The notes under the pieces: model-generated | What the model saw: only the letters and a program-made list of their open reading frames with translations | The model's database searches: none | Told to the model about the DNA's origin: nothing | Shown: piece by piece, positions 11,038-22,600 of the stretch | Layout of the letters: each line of letters begins with the position of its first letter | Numbering within the stretch: position 1 is the first letter of the stretch | Translations under genes and position numbers: made by a program | Assembly: GCF_003597395.2 (NCBI RefSeq) | Contig: NC_133769.1 | Coordinates: forward strand, 176,153,424 to 176,217,423 | Source of the DNA: Chelonoidis abingdonii | Lineage: Eukaryota > Chordata > Testudines > Testudinidae | Direction: 5' to 3' | Length of the DNA stretch: 64,000 nt

Positions 11038-12100
11038 TGTGACAAATCCCTCACTGGGCAGAAATGGGTTAAAGAGCAATTCTGGGCACAGGAGGCCTCA
11101 CCCACCCATCCCCCATGCTGAGCATGCACCACTTGGAGGCGGGGTTTAAAAGGGAACTGACCCACTCATGCAAGGGAAGATAGCAGTGATGCCAACTTAG
11201 TGATTTTGTCACTAGACTTAGCAAATTTTTGGTTTCCCTAGTAAGGAAATAAGTGTCAAAGTGACTAGTGACTTTCACTTCCAATTACAGTGATATTCAG
11301 AGAAAGAAGTCACTAATTTGTATAGTCACAAAATCATTCACAAACAGCTCAACAGTGTTAATAAAATCCATTCCACGCTCTTCTTACTGCATTCTGTTGC
11401 ACACCAAGTCAATGTCATTACGTCTCACTTGGGCATGTTCTTGGAAGGAAGTGCATTCCAGGGCTTCTTGGGCTGAGAGGCTGTGAATGAGAGGAAGGAT
11501 TTGACTAGAGCTCCTGGGAGTAGAATAAATGCTTAGCATGTGACTTGGACTTAGCTTTGATTCTTTGATGGCGGGGACGGGGTGAAAAGCCAGATCTAAT
11601 GGGAAAGGGGGGCTTGAAGAGGGGAAAAGTTATGATCTTCTGCTTAGTAAAAATGATTAGTGACAAGGGCTGGTGCCACTCCATAGGCAAGGGTGATGCA
11701 GGAAAAACCATTTGTCAACAGATCTTTGTGCCTTTGGCCACTGAAAAGTTAACTGGTCAAAATCCTCCTTCAAGGAGGGGGAAGCTGGCTGGTCCCTTGG
11801 GACTCTACTGAACCTGCCCTCATTACTAGCTTCTGCGCTCACCCTGCCTGGGCAAAAGGACACTCCCAGATGTTGAACAAAAGCCACAACAATGCTGTGC
11901 GCTCCCTCTCTGGCTGGATAGCTTTGGCAGCTGAGTTTATTTTGTTATCATTGACCAGCTCTATTGGTATCTCTCAGCTGGTAGGGGGCTGACAAGGCAT
12001 TTCTGGATGTCCTGGTTATACTGGGCAGGCCTGGGATCCACCCTAGTTCTTAACCAGCATTTGGCTGTGACCCTATGGTCCCTCAGACCTACTATACTTG
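11038..12100 (+). other. Unclassified block, possibly an LTR start
   Basis: At 11038 the CR1 is replaced by TGTGACAAATCCC, an LTR-style start, and a TTTAAAAGG box lies near 11145. I could not find a matching CA end or target duplication. The region is GC-richer than its neighbours up to about 12100. Open frames near 11500-11890 show no known motif. An LTR origin is inference. Confidence 0.3.
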
Positions 12101-13385
12101 ATTAAGTCAGTGTCTTACAGGATACAGGTTCCTTATGTTAGTGCTGAGTAAAATAAAAAGCTAAACAAGCTTTATGGGCTACAAATGTTTTGCTAAATAG
12201 TGACTGACAACTGAATTGGGGCCTTCATCCTAAATGCCCTGTCATCCTTATACCGAGTTGCACCTTCCTATGTAGCTAGACCCACTGATTTTAATAGAGC
12301 TACTCACAGCACAAAGTGGCAGTCAGGTCCCAAGCAAATTAATAGTAGAAAAAAAACATACAAATCAGGAAGCCATTACATTTCTCAGCATTCCAGTACT
12401 GGATGACTTCCTATTGGATCTTTTACCCTAGAAACCTACACAGTCCTTTCTATGAAGTCCCATTGGTCATTAGTGGATTCACTAAGTATTGTATGATCAT
12501 AAACCTATACAAATGATCATACATTTTTGGTTCCCTCTTCCCTCAGCCCTATTAATTCTTCTATCACTTTGGTACGTGTTCATATAGATTTTCCTAATTT
12601 TACTTTCTTACCTTCTACTTCTTCCTTTGCTGGCATAATGAGGAACAACTGAATCATCTGTACGCATTCCCTCCCCCTGCCAGAGGGACACACCCAACGA
12701 TTTGGGAAAAACTGATTTAGAAGAAACTGAGAATGTGGAATGGCTCAAAGACTGCATGCTTACACATTTATTAGTATTCAATGAGTATCAATTGGATTGA
12801 ATTACAAAAAGTTAAGTTTCAAGAAGGAAAGAAAAGAAACAGGGAGAAATATTTTTAAAAAAATATTTTGGTCAATTACATTCCAAATCCCTGCTAGACA
12901 TTTCTTATTAAAGTTAACAGAAAATTGATGAAAATTTCAATAAAAGCTGAACTAGTACAAAGACCTTAAGGGTATGATTTGGAGTGTGAAACTTTCTATT
13001 CCCACTTCTACACAATTTTTCTACTCAATTTACATAACAAATGAATTCTGCTCACAGATTAAAAGATTCCAGGCTCTCTGTTCTTACTGCATTTAATCAT
13101 AAAGAATTACCCAGAACGTTGATGTTTTGCAGGAAAATCAGATTTCACACTTTCCATGGGTTATTTCCTTTATTTTTCATCGTGTATTTTAAAAAAAGAG
13201 AGAGAGAGCACGCTAACAAAATGGATATGTATATTTTGTGATGTACCATACTATAATGGCTAGGTTTTAAATCTAAAACAGTGAGAAAAAAACTAGACTT
13301 TCACCTCTGAAATTGTGGATAATGTCTAATACTTTGTCTAACTTGAAATTATGAATGCAGGCCTTACTTCTAAGTCCCATTTAAG
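12100..13385. other. No gene seen
   Basis: AT-rich with no recognised repeat or coding signal beyond short A- or T-runs. Confidence 0.4.
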
Positions 13386-13462
13386 GCCCCAGTTCAGCAA
13401 AATTATTTAAGCAGGGGCTCCAAGTTACACTTGCGTTTAAGTATCTTGCTGAATGAGGGCCT
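13386..13462. repeat. Palindromic MITE (TTCAGCAA type)
   Basis: The left arm 'ggccccagttcagcaaaatt' is answered by the complement of 'ggccctcattcagcaagat' at the right end. A 77-bp hairpin-capable unit. A decayed relative seems to lie near 22790-22870. Confidence 0.55.
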
Positions 13463-13743
13463 ATGTCCTCAAATAGTATTTACATAGGATGTAGGCCATT
13501 CATAGGCATTGTGATGGCTCCTCAAACCAGCGTGAATTTCTTCTTTTATGAACAGCTATCTACATTATTTGACAAAGTGTATCATGGACAGGAACAGTTG
13601 ACAAGAGATTCATGAGAGGTCAAGAGTGAACAGAATGGCTATCTTCTAAGACCACCTTCTAATCCTTTCAAGAAACACCCAAATTGTGATACTGAATATT
13701 GAAGAAATCTATAAGAGTGTGCTTTTCTTGCTGATCTTCTAAA

Positions 13744-13860
13744 TTAGATAAACACCTGTTAGGGATGCTCTAGATAATACTTAATCCTGCCATGAATGCA
13801 GGAGGCTGCACTAGATTATCTCTCAAGGTGCCTTCCAGTCCTGAGATTTTATGATTAGCA
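13744..13860 (+). mobile_element. CR1 LINE 3' terminal fragment
   Basis: Contains the CR1 ending 'ggaggctgcactagattatc' followed by 'ccttccagtcctgagatttt' and a terminal ATGATT-like piece. 5' truncated, plus strand. Confidence 0.7.
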
Positions 13861-13864
13861 ATAG

Positions 13865-14825
13865 TGCCACCGTCCTTTCACGTTTGTGAAAATAAAATAC
13901 TCATTCCAAAAGTGTGTTAGCAAGAAAACAGGAAGACATAGCTGGCAAACTATTCTTAACCATATGTAGCTGTAAGAAGGTGAATAAATGATGGCAAATA
14001 TCGCAAAACACACCGTAAATGGATTGTACCAGAATTATCGTAATACTCCATCATTTAGAGTGCAGTGCCATAAACATGTCTAATATAATTCTAATATTGT
14101 AAATACTGCACCATTAATTGGGAGGAGCAAAACCTCTGCCACTAACACACAAACTAGAAAAATGGACATTAGTACCTCATAAAGGTACTCTAAATTCATT
14201 TATAGCTCAGAAGGCATTTGGAAGGATATCATGTAAGTCCTATGCTGAGGCTAAGCAAGGAAGGAGACAGAGCAGGCATGGATGGCCAGCTACACAGGGG
14301 AGACCTCTTCATCCCTAGTATTGTTTTAAAAGGCTCTAAATTGGCTCAGAACATGATGGTGCCTAGAGGGACATAGGGAAAGGGATGGGCAAAGGCCACA
14401 ACCACAGAAACCACAGTAACTTTAACACTCCATTTGAGGGACTAAACTGTGGCAGCAGGCAAAGCCATACTCCAGTGAGAGTGACAATAGTGGCTACAAA
14501 GAGGCTGAACTGGGATTTCTTCTATCTCCTTCACTAAATTTAGTGCCCTACAAACACACACACTTTACTTGGGTTGCATATGACCAAAATGAATTTCATT
14601 GAAGAAACACTAAAAACATTACTGATGGCATTGCGTATGCAATCTCATCATATTTTTCCTATGCAGGTCACTCTCTCAAATTATTATTCACTTAAAGAAC
14701 TTCTGTAAAGGCAAAATCTTGGCATTATGAGTCTTAGCTGGTGCTCCATCTTTTTTTTTTTTTTTCCTTCTCTGTGTTGCCTTTTAGGATTTTCTACTGA
14801 TGTTTACTTGAGGGTTGTGCATGTC
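13865..14825. other. No gene seen
   Basis: Unrecognised sequence with a long T-run at about 14750-14765. Nothing in the region shows a gene or a known repeat. Confidence 0.4.
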
Positions 14826-14829
14826 AGGA

Positions 14830-15270
14830 GAGAATCATCAGTGAGGATGAGACAAGGGCAGGATGTCCCAGAAACGCCACCATACCAAGCTATCCTCCAG
14901 TCATCTGGTACAGAAGCTGATTTAATCAATAGAGTACATATCAGAATTAGTAGCTCTGCAATTTCATATTGAAGCTCCTTCAGAACTTTTGCATGAATAC
15001 CATCTGGTTTTGGTAACTTAATACTGTTTAGTTTATCAATTTGTTCAAAAACATTGACATCTCAATCTAGGACAGTTCCTCAGATTTGTCACCTAAAGAA
15101 ATAGCTGAAGTGTGGGAATATCCCTCACATCCTCTGCAGTGAAGATTGATGTGAAGAATTAATTTAGCTTCTCAATAATTGCTTTCTCTTATTTGAGTGC
15201 TCCTTTAGCACCTTGATTGTCCAGTGACCCCACTGTTACTTTGGCAGGCATCCTGCTTCTGATGCATTTA
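14830..15270 (-). pseudogene. CR1 reverse transcriptase N-terminal fragment
   Basis: Minus-strand translation shows the start of a CR1 RT: an EDVRDI-like block near 15130, a DKLNS segment near 15030, KPDGIHAKVLKEL near 14970-15010 (family KSPGPDGIHPRVLKEL), IAELL and VPDDWRIAW near 14885-14910. In intact elements this lies between the endonuclease and the RT palm. It is split by frameshifts and is not contiguous with the rest of RT, so it is an isolated 5'- and 3'-truncated piece. A further CR1-like upstream piece appears at about 15480-15550. Confidence 0.7.
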
Positions 15271-15479
15271 TTTATTTATTTATTTCTTGCTATTAGTTTC
15301 TGCCCACATTCCTTGCCCAGTTAGGTACAGTCAATCAACGGCCACTATCGCCTACCTGACTGTTACTGTCATTGATATCGGCTTATCTTTCCTCTTGATG
15401 ACCATTCTTCTATCTTCTCTGCATTGCTGTATCCTCTCTTACTTGATTTTTCTCCCACTCAATATTAGAATCAGGCATG

Positions 15480-15550
15480 GAGATTATATGAGCATCCCCA
15501 ACCATCTCCCCTGAATTCCTAATTTGAAGCTTTTTTAATCAGTTGTGCCA
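15480..15550 (-). mobile_element. CR1 upstream-ORF fragment
   Basis: Minus-strand text near 15485-15550 resembles the end of a chelonian CR1 upstream ORF (a GWHNxLxxLxxEF-like segment, read here roughly as VGTTD*KSFKLGIQGRW). It is about 200 bases from the RT fragment, with unrecognised sequence between. Assignment is from memory of the family and is tentative. Confidence 0.35.
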
Positions 15551-16350
15551 ACCTCCCTTGCTTTAATTCAGCAGCCAAGTTATTTACTGTGGCATATGAA
15601 GATGCATCATCCCCCAGTGTTGCCATCATGCCTTCACTGATTTCCTGTGGGGTCAAATCTTTCTTATATAGTGTGGCAAAGTGCCGGTATTGTTCTCTGG
15701 GTCTCGCGCTTTCTCTTCTCTGGGCTTGCCTCTGAACCAGTTCTTAATCACTCCCCTAGTGCCCTTGAAGGAGGGGAGTGGAGAGGGAGGGACCTGGGCC
15801 CGCCCTCTACTCCAGGTCCCAACCCAGGGGCCCTGGCGTTGTGGTGAACCACTTGACTAGCGGTTTCTTCCCCTGGGTTACTTCCCTCTCATACCCGTCA
15901 GCTTGTGAAGGGCTTCTCGCCTCTCTTCTATACAAGCCTGGTGCCCCTTACCTAGGGTTTCTGTTGGGCTTCCCAATCCACCGCAGCACTCCTCCAAACC
16001 TTCTATTTCTCTCTGGACAAACTCTTCTCTTCTGCAATCTGCACTCTGCTCCAATCCAACCTTTCTCCTTCAACTACCACCCCCTGTCTGACTGAAGCAG
16101 GGGTTTATATCCCATGACTGGAGTCAGGTGCTCTAAGTGGAGTCAGGTGCTCTAATTGGACACAGCTGTTCTAGTTAATCTAAAGCAAACCTTCCTCCCT
16201 TGGCAGGGAATAAGGCCCCCTGCTAACACTCTTATGCTGCCCTCTGGCCATGCTGTATCACAATAGGTACTTGACCACTGCTCAGATTTCATTCATCTCC
16301 ATTTTTCTAATCTTTGGTGACTGACTCATTTCGACATATCCTTGTACAAG
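15551..16350 (-). pseudogene. Mariner-family transposase N-terminal fragment, split by a solo LTR
   Basis: On the minus strand two pieces, 16263-16350 and 15551-15671, join across an LTR to give a mariner-like N-terminal DNA-binding domain. Landmarks are VVKYLYKKDLTPQEI, then MMATLGDDASSYATV, then a NLAAELK end (family KKWAAEFK). This is the helix-turn-helix part that binds the terminal inverted repeats. The DDE/D catalytic domain is absent, as are visible inverted repeats. One in-frame stop and its truncation mark it as dead. Joining the two pieces at the LTR's 4-bp target duplication keeps the residues in order, which supports both calls. Confidence 0.7.
15672..16262 (-). mobile_element. 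Solo LTR with ATAG target duplication
   Basis: The block begins TGTGGCAAAG and ends TGTATCACA, so both strands start TGTG. ATAG lies immediately before (15668-15671) and after (16263-16266), an exact 4-bp duplication of Gypsy style. Minus orientation is suggested by a TATA box (GGATATAAA on the minus strand near 16100). It interrupts a mariner transposase fragment. No internal coding region is present. Confidence 0.85.
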
Positions 16351-16976
16351 TTCTGCCCAGATGAAAAAATGTCTGTAATAGAGACACAGCTGAGACTGAT
16401 ACCTAGATCTGTGAAATTTGTTGTGTCCTAACGTATTATTAAATAGGTCAGACTAGACACTTTCTTAATGACTCTTATGATTTAAAACAAAATCATTAGT
16501 CACTGGAAGATTGTTCTTCAACCCTGTGGTTGCCCTGAGGTTTCCTCCCTCTCAGCTGACTATTGTATGCTGGAGTTGTCAGCTGGGAGTGTGGCCTTGA
16601 GGCTGCCCAGCTTGCTATCTGCCTTCTCTGTGACTTGGGAAAGCAATTTCTGGGGCCATGAGTTATATTTTACATACCTGGTGCTTCCCCAAGGCTATTT
16701 CCCAGTGCCTGGGTAAGGTGGAGTCTGTAGATCCTTTCTGTGGGCAAATTTATGTGAGGGGACTGTCCACTGAGGGTGGGAGTAAAGCTCAATAGCCCCA
16801 ATGGAAGTTTTTGATCTGCCCTGGCTGGTCATTAAAGCAATGCATCCTACTTCTGGGATAAGCTCACTATCCAATTAACAGCAGCAGCTATCTGTGTAAT
16901 AGGCAAGCACCTGATAGCAACAGTTTGGACTGAGCTGGTAATTGAAGAGCTGATGTCATGCTTAAAAAGGCAGCAG
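16351..16976. other. No gene seen
   Basis: A short CR1-like tail may be present at about 16445-16490 ('aggtcagactagacacttt'). The remainder is moderately GC-rich unrecognised sequence without an open frame of note. Confidence 0.35.
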
Positions 16977-17195
16977 AAGGGTGTTCTGGTGCTTACAGCA
17001 CTAGCCAAAGACTTGAGAGAAATGGTTCAATTCCCTGCTCCATCTCAGGACTTCCTGTGTGACTTTGGGCTAATCTCTTAGAATCTCTGCACCTCAGCTG
17101 CCCATCTCTATATTGGGGATAATGGCATTTGCCTACATCACTGGGTTAGTTTGAGAATAAATACATTAAAAATAGAGAGAAACCCAGATACCACA
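16977..17195 (+). mobile_element. MIR-type tRNA-derived SINE
   Basis: Plus-strand tRNA-like head with an exact Pol III B box GGTTCAATTCC (17024-17034), then 'tgtgtgactttgggctaatc', 'gaatctctgcacctcag' and 'ggggataatggcatttgcct', the MIR CORE order. The tail reaches 'aatacattaaaaa'. Better preserved than the other MIR copies here. Confidence 0.85.
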
Positions 17196-17199
17196 GAAA

Positions 17200-18279
17200 T
17201 AGAGTCTAAATAAGTTCCTAAAATAGATATCTATATTATATGCTTTTCTATCTGGTTAAGAAATTATAGAATGTGGCATGTTGTGCAAAACTAACTTTAT
17301 TAAACCTAACAAATTAGTCTTCTCTTTCATACACCAAAAATAAAAGTTTTTCATAAAATGATTTTTCACAAATTCATATGTTACCTATTGGATCAAATAG
17401 AATGTTTCTGTAGTATGCCCACATTTTTAATTACTCACATAGTACAGTAATCTGCTTTTATGTATTTCTTTGTACCATATCTTATTCAGTCTAATATTGT
17501 TGTTTCCTTAAAGCTAAGATTATAAATTTCTTTTTAATCAACATTTGTGAGCCAGCAGAATGGAAAAATGTTATGATTTTTTTTTCTTTTTGTTACCTGA
17601 TCCATACAGATAAATTGCACTTGCAAACTGACATTGCATAGAAATATTCAAGTGCAAGAAAAAAGGAGGGCAGAAGGCTAGGACAAGTCTGATACATCAC
17701 TGTAGGCCTCAGGGTTTAGGTGATATTGCAGTGGCCCTCTGAACCTGGGTGAATTTCATACTGTTTTATTATTTTATTAAAGCTGAGGCACCATGGTATG
17801 GATCTACATGAGAGAGACCTCTGCTCTGAAATCAGTATTTAACTCTCATTATCACTATGACGCACCTTCCAGAAACGGACACGTGGGAGAGAAATGATGG
17901 CTGGATCAGTGCTACTCAGGTGCTATAACCAAAGCTAAGAACATGTGATTCAAGGAAAAACCCTGAAGAAAGTATCTGGTTTCTGAGTCAGAAGCTTCAT
18001 ATCACCAGAGCAATGAAAGCTTATCAGAGGTGCCACAGTCAAAGTCACAAAGGTAAGATTAAAATCAGAACAAAGCCTTCTTCTGAAAAGAGGGCTGAAG
18101 TTTAGGTTTTTTTTTAATTAAGTCAGGGAAGAAGCTGATCTAGAAACAAACAAAAATTGAAGTATAGCAAAGCAATTTTATAACTGGCATCTACTAAATT
18201 GGGACAGATTAACACAGAGTTCAAAGCTGCCAATAAACACAGCTATGGGCCGGAGGTCAAAGTGCCCACAGTTTATTAC
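17200..18279. other. No gene seen
   Basis: AT-rich DNA with T-runs near 17575. No repeat family or coding segment recognised. Confidence 0.4.
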
Positions 18280-18649
18280 TACAGTAATTCCTCACTTAAA
18301 GTCATCCTGGTTAACGTTGTTCCATCGTTATGTTGCTGATCAACTAGGGAACATGCTCGTTTAAAGTTGTGCAATGCTCCCTTATAACGTTGTTTGGCAG
18401 CCACCTGCTTTGTTCACTGCTTGCAGAAAGAGCAGCCCGTTGGAGCTAGTGGTGGGGGCTTGGAACCAAGGTGGACCCGCAGCCCCCCTAAGTTACCTGT
18501 GCAGCAGCCGCCCAGCAGGCTATCAATTGCCTGGCAGTTCAGCTGTCCCTCCCCCATGGCCGTGTGCTGCTCCTTCCCTCTGCTTTAGAGCCTCCTGCTT
18601 GCTGTACTGGGGAGTGGGGAGAGAAGACAGGGGCTAATGTCAGGGTGTC

Positions 18650-18673
18650 CCCCTACCCCTACCCCTACCCCTG
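18650..18673 (+). repeat. (CCCTAC)n short hexamer run
   Basis: About four units of CCCTAC with the last changed to CCCTGC, inside the Tigger-like element. It resembles but is not the vertebrate telomere unit CCCTAA. Confidence 0.8.
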
Positions 18674-19104
18674 CCCCCACTTACTCCATCTCCATAGAGG
18701 GGAGGGGGGCAGGGGATATGACAGGGCTCAGGACAAAGGGAGCTTGCTCCCAGCAGCTGCTGTCTCAGCTTGCTGATCTGCTTAAAAAGGCAATGTATTT
18801 AGAGTGGAGTCAGCATACTTAAAGGAGAAATGTGCATCTCTCTTTCTCTCACACACAGTGTGTGTCTCTGTCTCTCTCTGCCATGCTGTCTCCCCTCCCT
18901 CCATTCGTGCTGCCTTGTAGGGTGTGAGGCTACATTACCAACAATGTGTTAACCCTTGAGGGCTCAGCCGTGTGCTAGTTCATCATTTAGCAGTAAGGCA
19001 TTCCCTGGGAAATATCCCACCCTCTCACTTCACCATCTCAGCGAAGCTTCACAATCATCATTGCTATGTACAGTATTAAACTGTTTGTTTAAAACATATA
19101 TATA

Positions 19105-19597
19105 TAGTGATAGATCCAGGCCAGCTGGGTACAGCAGAGTAGTAGAAGGCAGATATACTGGCCACTGGATAAGCAGTTTTCTGTTTCCTGACTGACCAGA
19201 GCAGGGACTGCTCCAGGCTAGGGTGGACACATGACTCTAATTAAGGCCCCTCTGAATCTATAAAAGGGCTCACTTCGGTCAGGCCAGGGAGAGGAAAAGG
19301 GAGCCGGAGGAGAGGAAGTGCACTTGAAGGGCTGGGTAATGAAGACACCTTCGAGCCACTGGAAGGGAGCCATACAGTAAGGGTGAAGAAGGCATCGAGA
19401 GAGAGAAGCAGGGGAGATGTGGGGAAGTGGCCCAGTGAAATGTATCAGCTCTGGCAGTGAAAGGTTGGCTGCCAACAGCTGCTGCCACTAGGGTCCCTGG
19501 ACTGGAACCCAGAGTACAGGGCGGGCCCAGGTTCCCCCCAATCCACCACTACAGAAACACCTCCTGGGAGGGGAAGTCAGGCCCCTGTCAGGACAGG
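19105..19597 (+). mobile_element. LTR inserted in the Tigger-like element
   Basis: Begins around TGATAGATCCAGGCC and contains a plus-strand TATA box, TATAAAAGGGCTCACT, near 19260, then purine-rich leader-like sequence and a block 'agggcgggcccaggttcccc' near 19518. I judge it related to the LTR at the end of the window, which carries the complement of this block. Tigger text resumes at about 19598 ('ggaaattggattcac'). Exact ends and target duplication are not clear, so it may be 3' truncated. Confidence 0.6.
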
Positions 19598-19683
19598 GGG
19601 AAATTGGATTCACTTAACATCATTTCGCTTACAGTCACATTTCTCAGGAACATAACTACAACGTTAAGCGAGGAGTTACTGTA

Positions 19684-22600
19684 ATCAGTTGTAGAAAGTG
19701 AGCCATTCCTGACTGACATCAATACACATTGAAGAGCTACAAACACTGAGAACTCCAGCAACTACTGATAAGACAGAACTGGCTCTGGTAACCAGCCTGT
19801 GAATGGATACCCTTACAACGGGTTACTTGTAAGTTGTATATCATTAACCGCAGGAGTCACTGATTTTAAACTAGGCCACATAATGGGCATTTGCCTTGTA
19901 AACCTTAAAGCAGGTCATGTTACTGGAGCCAGGACATGAGGTCTCAATTTCTTGTGCATCAAACCTTCTTTTAGTATGGATCAAACTTTAATCAGTGAGG
20001 TCAATCAGCCCCATAAAACTGAGAAGTAAATATAGAAAAACACAGACATTGCACCATGAATATACAGTGTTTGATAGCTCCTGAGAAATATGAAAATCTA
20101 CTGAAAACAAACAAATCAGCCAAGCAGGACCAAAATCTAGCAAGAAATTCCTTCTCCCCTCAGATAGTATGAGCTAACCCACAAGTCCTGAAAGAAAATG
20201 CACTGCAAAATAAGCATTGAAATAGTGAGATATCATAGGACTATGTATCGAAGATTCCCCCGTGTGCAATAACAGACCAACAATAGCAAGTATCCAGACA
20301 TAGAAAAATTCACCATATATCAGTAGGAGGGAACAGAGGGACAAAAGATGGTGTTCTCAGAGCAGGAGTAGGCCTATTGCACTTGTGAGGCTCATTATAA
20401 AGCTCTCCAGGGAAATCATTTGACCCCTGAACCAACAACTAAGCAATCCCATCTGCCAACTGCCAGATTAATGGCTCAGGATCCAATCAGACCTTGTAGC
20501 CTGACCCCAAGTTCAATGTAGGGCATCCCCAAAGCTCTCTCCTTCCTCACAGGAACACTATGGGACTAACACTGGCCAGAAGACAGGGCCACTTGCAATC
20601 AGCCCTAGGGAAGTGTATTTTATATTTCCCTACAGCTTTTTTTTTTTGGAGGGGGGTGTTAACAAATTCCCCATCCTGGGTCCCATTCAGGACATCTAGC
20701 TAATTCTCCAACCAACTGTGGCAGGATCATGAGCACCACAAGAGAGGGGTCAGGAGTGGGAAGCAGCACAAGCTCACAGCCTGGGGAGGGGGGCAGGTTC
20801 AGGACTATCTGCTCTGTCAAAGCCTGCCCATCACCTGACTGCCGAGGGTGGTAAGTAGCATTAGAATTAAAAATTAAGCACCTTTACCATGCTTACAGTT
20901 TTACAACAGGACATAAAGAGATAAAACTAAAATAACCACCTTCAAGAAATAATTTATTAAAACATTTCCCTGCAGCAGTAAACCAAAGGAAAGCTCTAAG
21001 AAAGGCTCTTAAAATTATATTCGACACTCCTTTCCATAGACAGGTAAGGGGCGGTGGGAAGAAAACCTACAGCTTTAAAAATTAAAAAGAAAAAATTAAA
21101 GCTGCCAGTATAAAAGATCCCACAGCAGGAAAACAATAAAAAAGTACTTAAGCATGAAAAATGGGAAACAAAGAAGTCATTAGCTGGAAAATAATTGCTT
21201 AATAAGCAAAAAGTAATAAATACATAACACAAAGTTCCTGTTGCATTAGCATGCTTCTATCGTGTGAACCACTTTTGTGTTACAGTGATAACTCTAGCTG
21301 AACTGGTGGATTTCCAGCAGTATTAGCAGTTCTAGAATATTGTGACTAGTATTAGGTTAGTATTCCCAATATCAACTCCAATTCATGGGGCTTACATCCA
21401 CTATTCAACATAGTTTATAGGTTCTCACCCAATGGGAACATTCATTTTATATGTCTATACAAGTTAGGGAGGCCGACGGGGTGGAGGAAGGCACCTCAGC
21501 ACAGCTCTAGATCTCAGTATAACTGAGCACATATATAACAATCAAATTACTGGCTGGATAATTTAAAAATAGACAACAAAACCCCACCCTACCACATACA
21601 GCCTTCATTTCTCACCAAAAGCACTACCCAATAGATGGTATCTACTAAAGGTCAATAGATTTGGGCTATTTTGGACGAAGAATGGAGGGATCAAGTTTCA
21701 GAGTTCCAGGGGCCACACAGAATATGCCATGTTGGCAGCTCTGTCTTTTTATACCAAGAAGGCTCTAGCTTGAGCACCTCTGCTGACCACCCCCTGGCCA
21801 GATGGTGAGGGGAGAAAGTCCATCTCAGAAGGTAAGTAGGTTCCTAGCTATTCACCACTCTCTGAGTCAAAACCAACATCTTAAATACCACATAATATCT
21901 GAATAATTTATTCTGGCTTTATATGAATTTACAAAGACCTGACTGGATGACACTGCAGGACTGGTTTTTGACAATTGTCACCAGCTAGTTGCTCTGCACA
22001 CCATAAAGCAAAGAGGCACCAGAGTGCATGTGTGTAGAAGGGATTTAGCATGATGTTTGCATCCAACCTGATGTGTAGACAATTCCCCTAATCCAAAGCT
22101 ATGTCTGGCAGAACATGTCCATCTTGTCTCCCAACCTGAGATGAGGTTAAAATAAGACTAGCTTTAGATTGCCAAATACCCCGCTGCACTGTAGAATCCC
22201 TACATGAGTCAACTGTGTTCTGTCAGAGCCAATTTTGGTTAGCAGAAAACAAGCGCAGAAAAGTATTAAGGGGCTGAAATTCTCCTCTCTCTTTGGGTTA
22301 ACTGCACTGTATTCTGGGGAATTAATGTACTGGTAAAGGAACAAATTTTATGCTTTCATCTGACATGGTTAGACAGGGAAGTAAGGCCTACCTGGATCTT
22401 GGGTTGGGGCAGGCAGAAAGAACAGGGACTGTTCGCCCAGTACTTCCTCCTGTAAACAAGTGGATGGAGAGGAAGTAGAGCAATAGATCTGTTCCTCTAT
22501 GCACGCCTCCAGGGATGGAGAATAAAGGGGAGTATGCCAAGTCTGAAGCAGCATACTTAACGCCCACCCACCCGCCATCAATGGGAAAGGGGTGTGTCTA

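Larger units (their letters stand above)
18282..19681. mobile_element. Tigger-like (Tc1/mariner, pogo group) non-autonomous element, 1.4 kb
   Basis: The left end CAGTAATTCCTCACTTAAAG is matched at the right by the complement of CAGTAACTCCTCGCTTAACG. TA dinucleotides flank both ends (18280-18281 and 19682-19683), the Tc1/mariner target duplication. Both subterminal regions repeat the theme 'aacgttgt'. No transposase is present. The interior holds a GC-rich part, a CCCTAC hexamer run and a nested LTR at about 19105-19597. Assignment to Tigger rests on the CAGTnnnnCCTCG-type ends. Confidence 0.8.

Noticed and set aside
18650..18673. Interstitial telomere repeat
   Set aside because: The unit is CCCTAC, not CCCTAA, and there are only about four copies.
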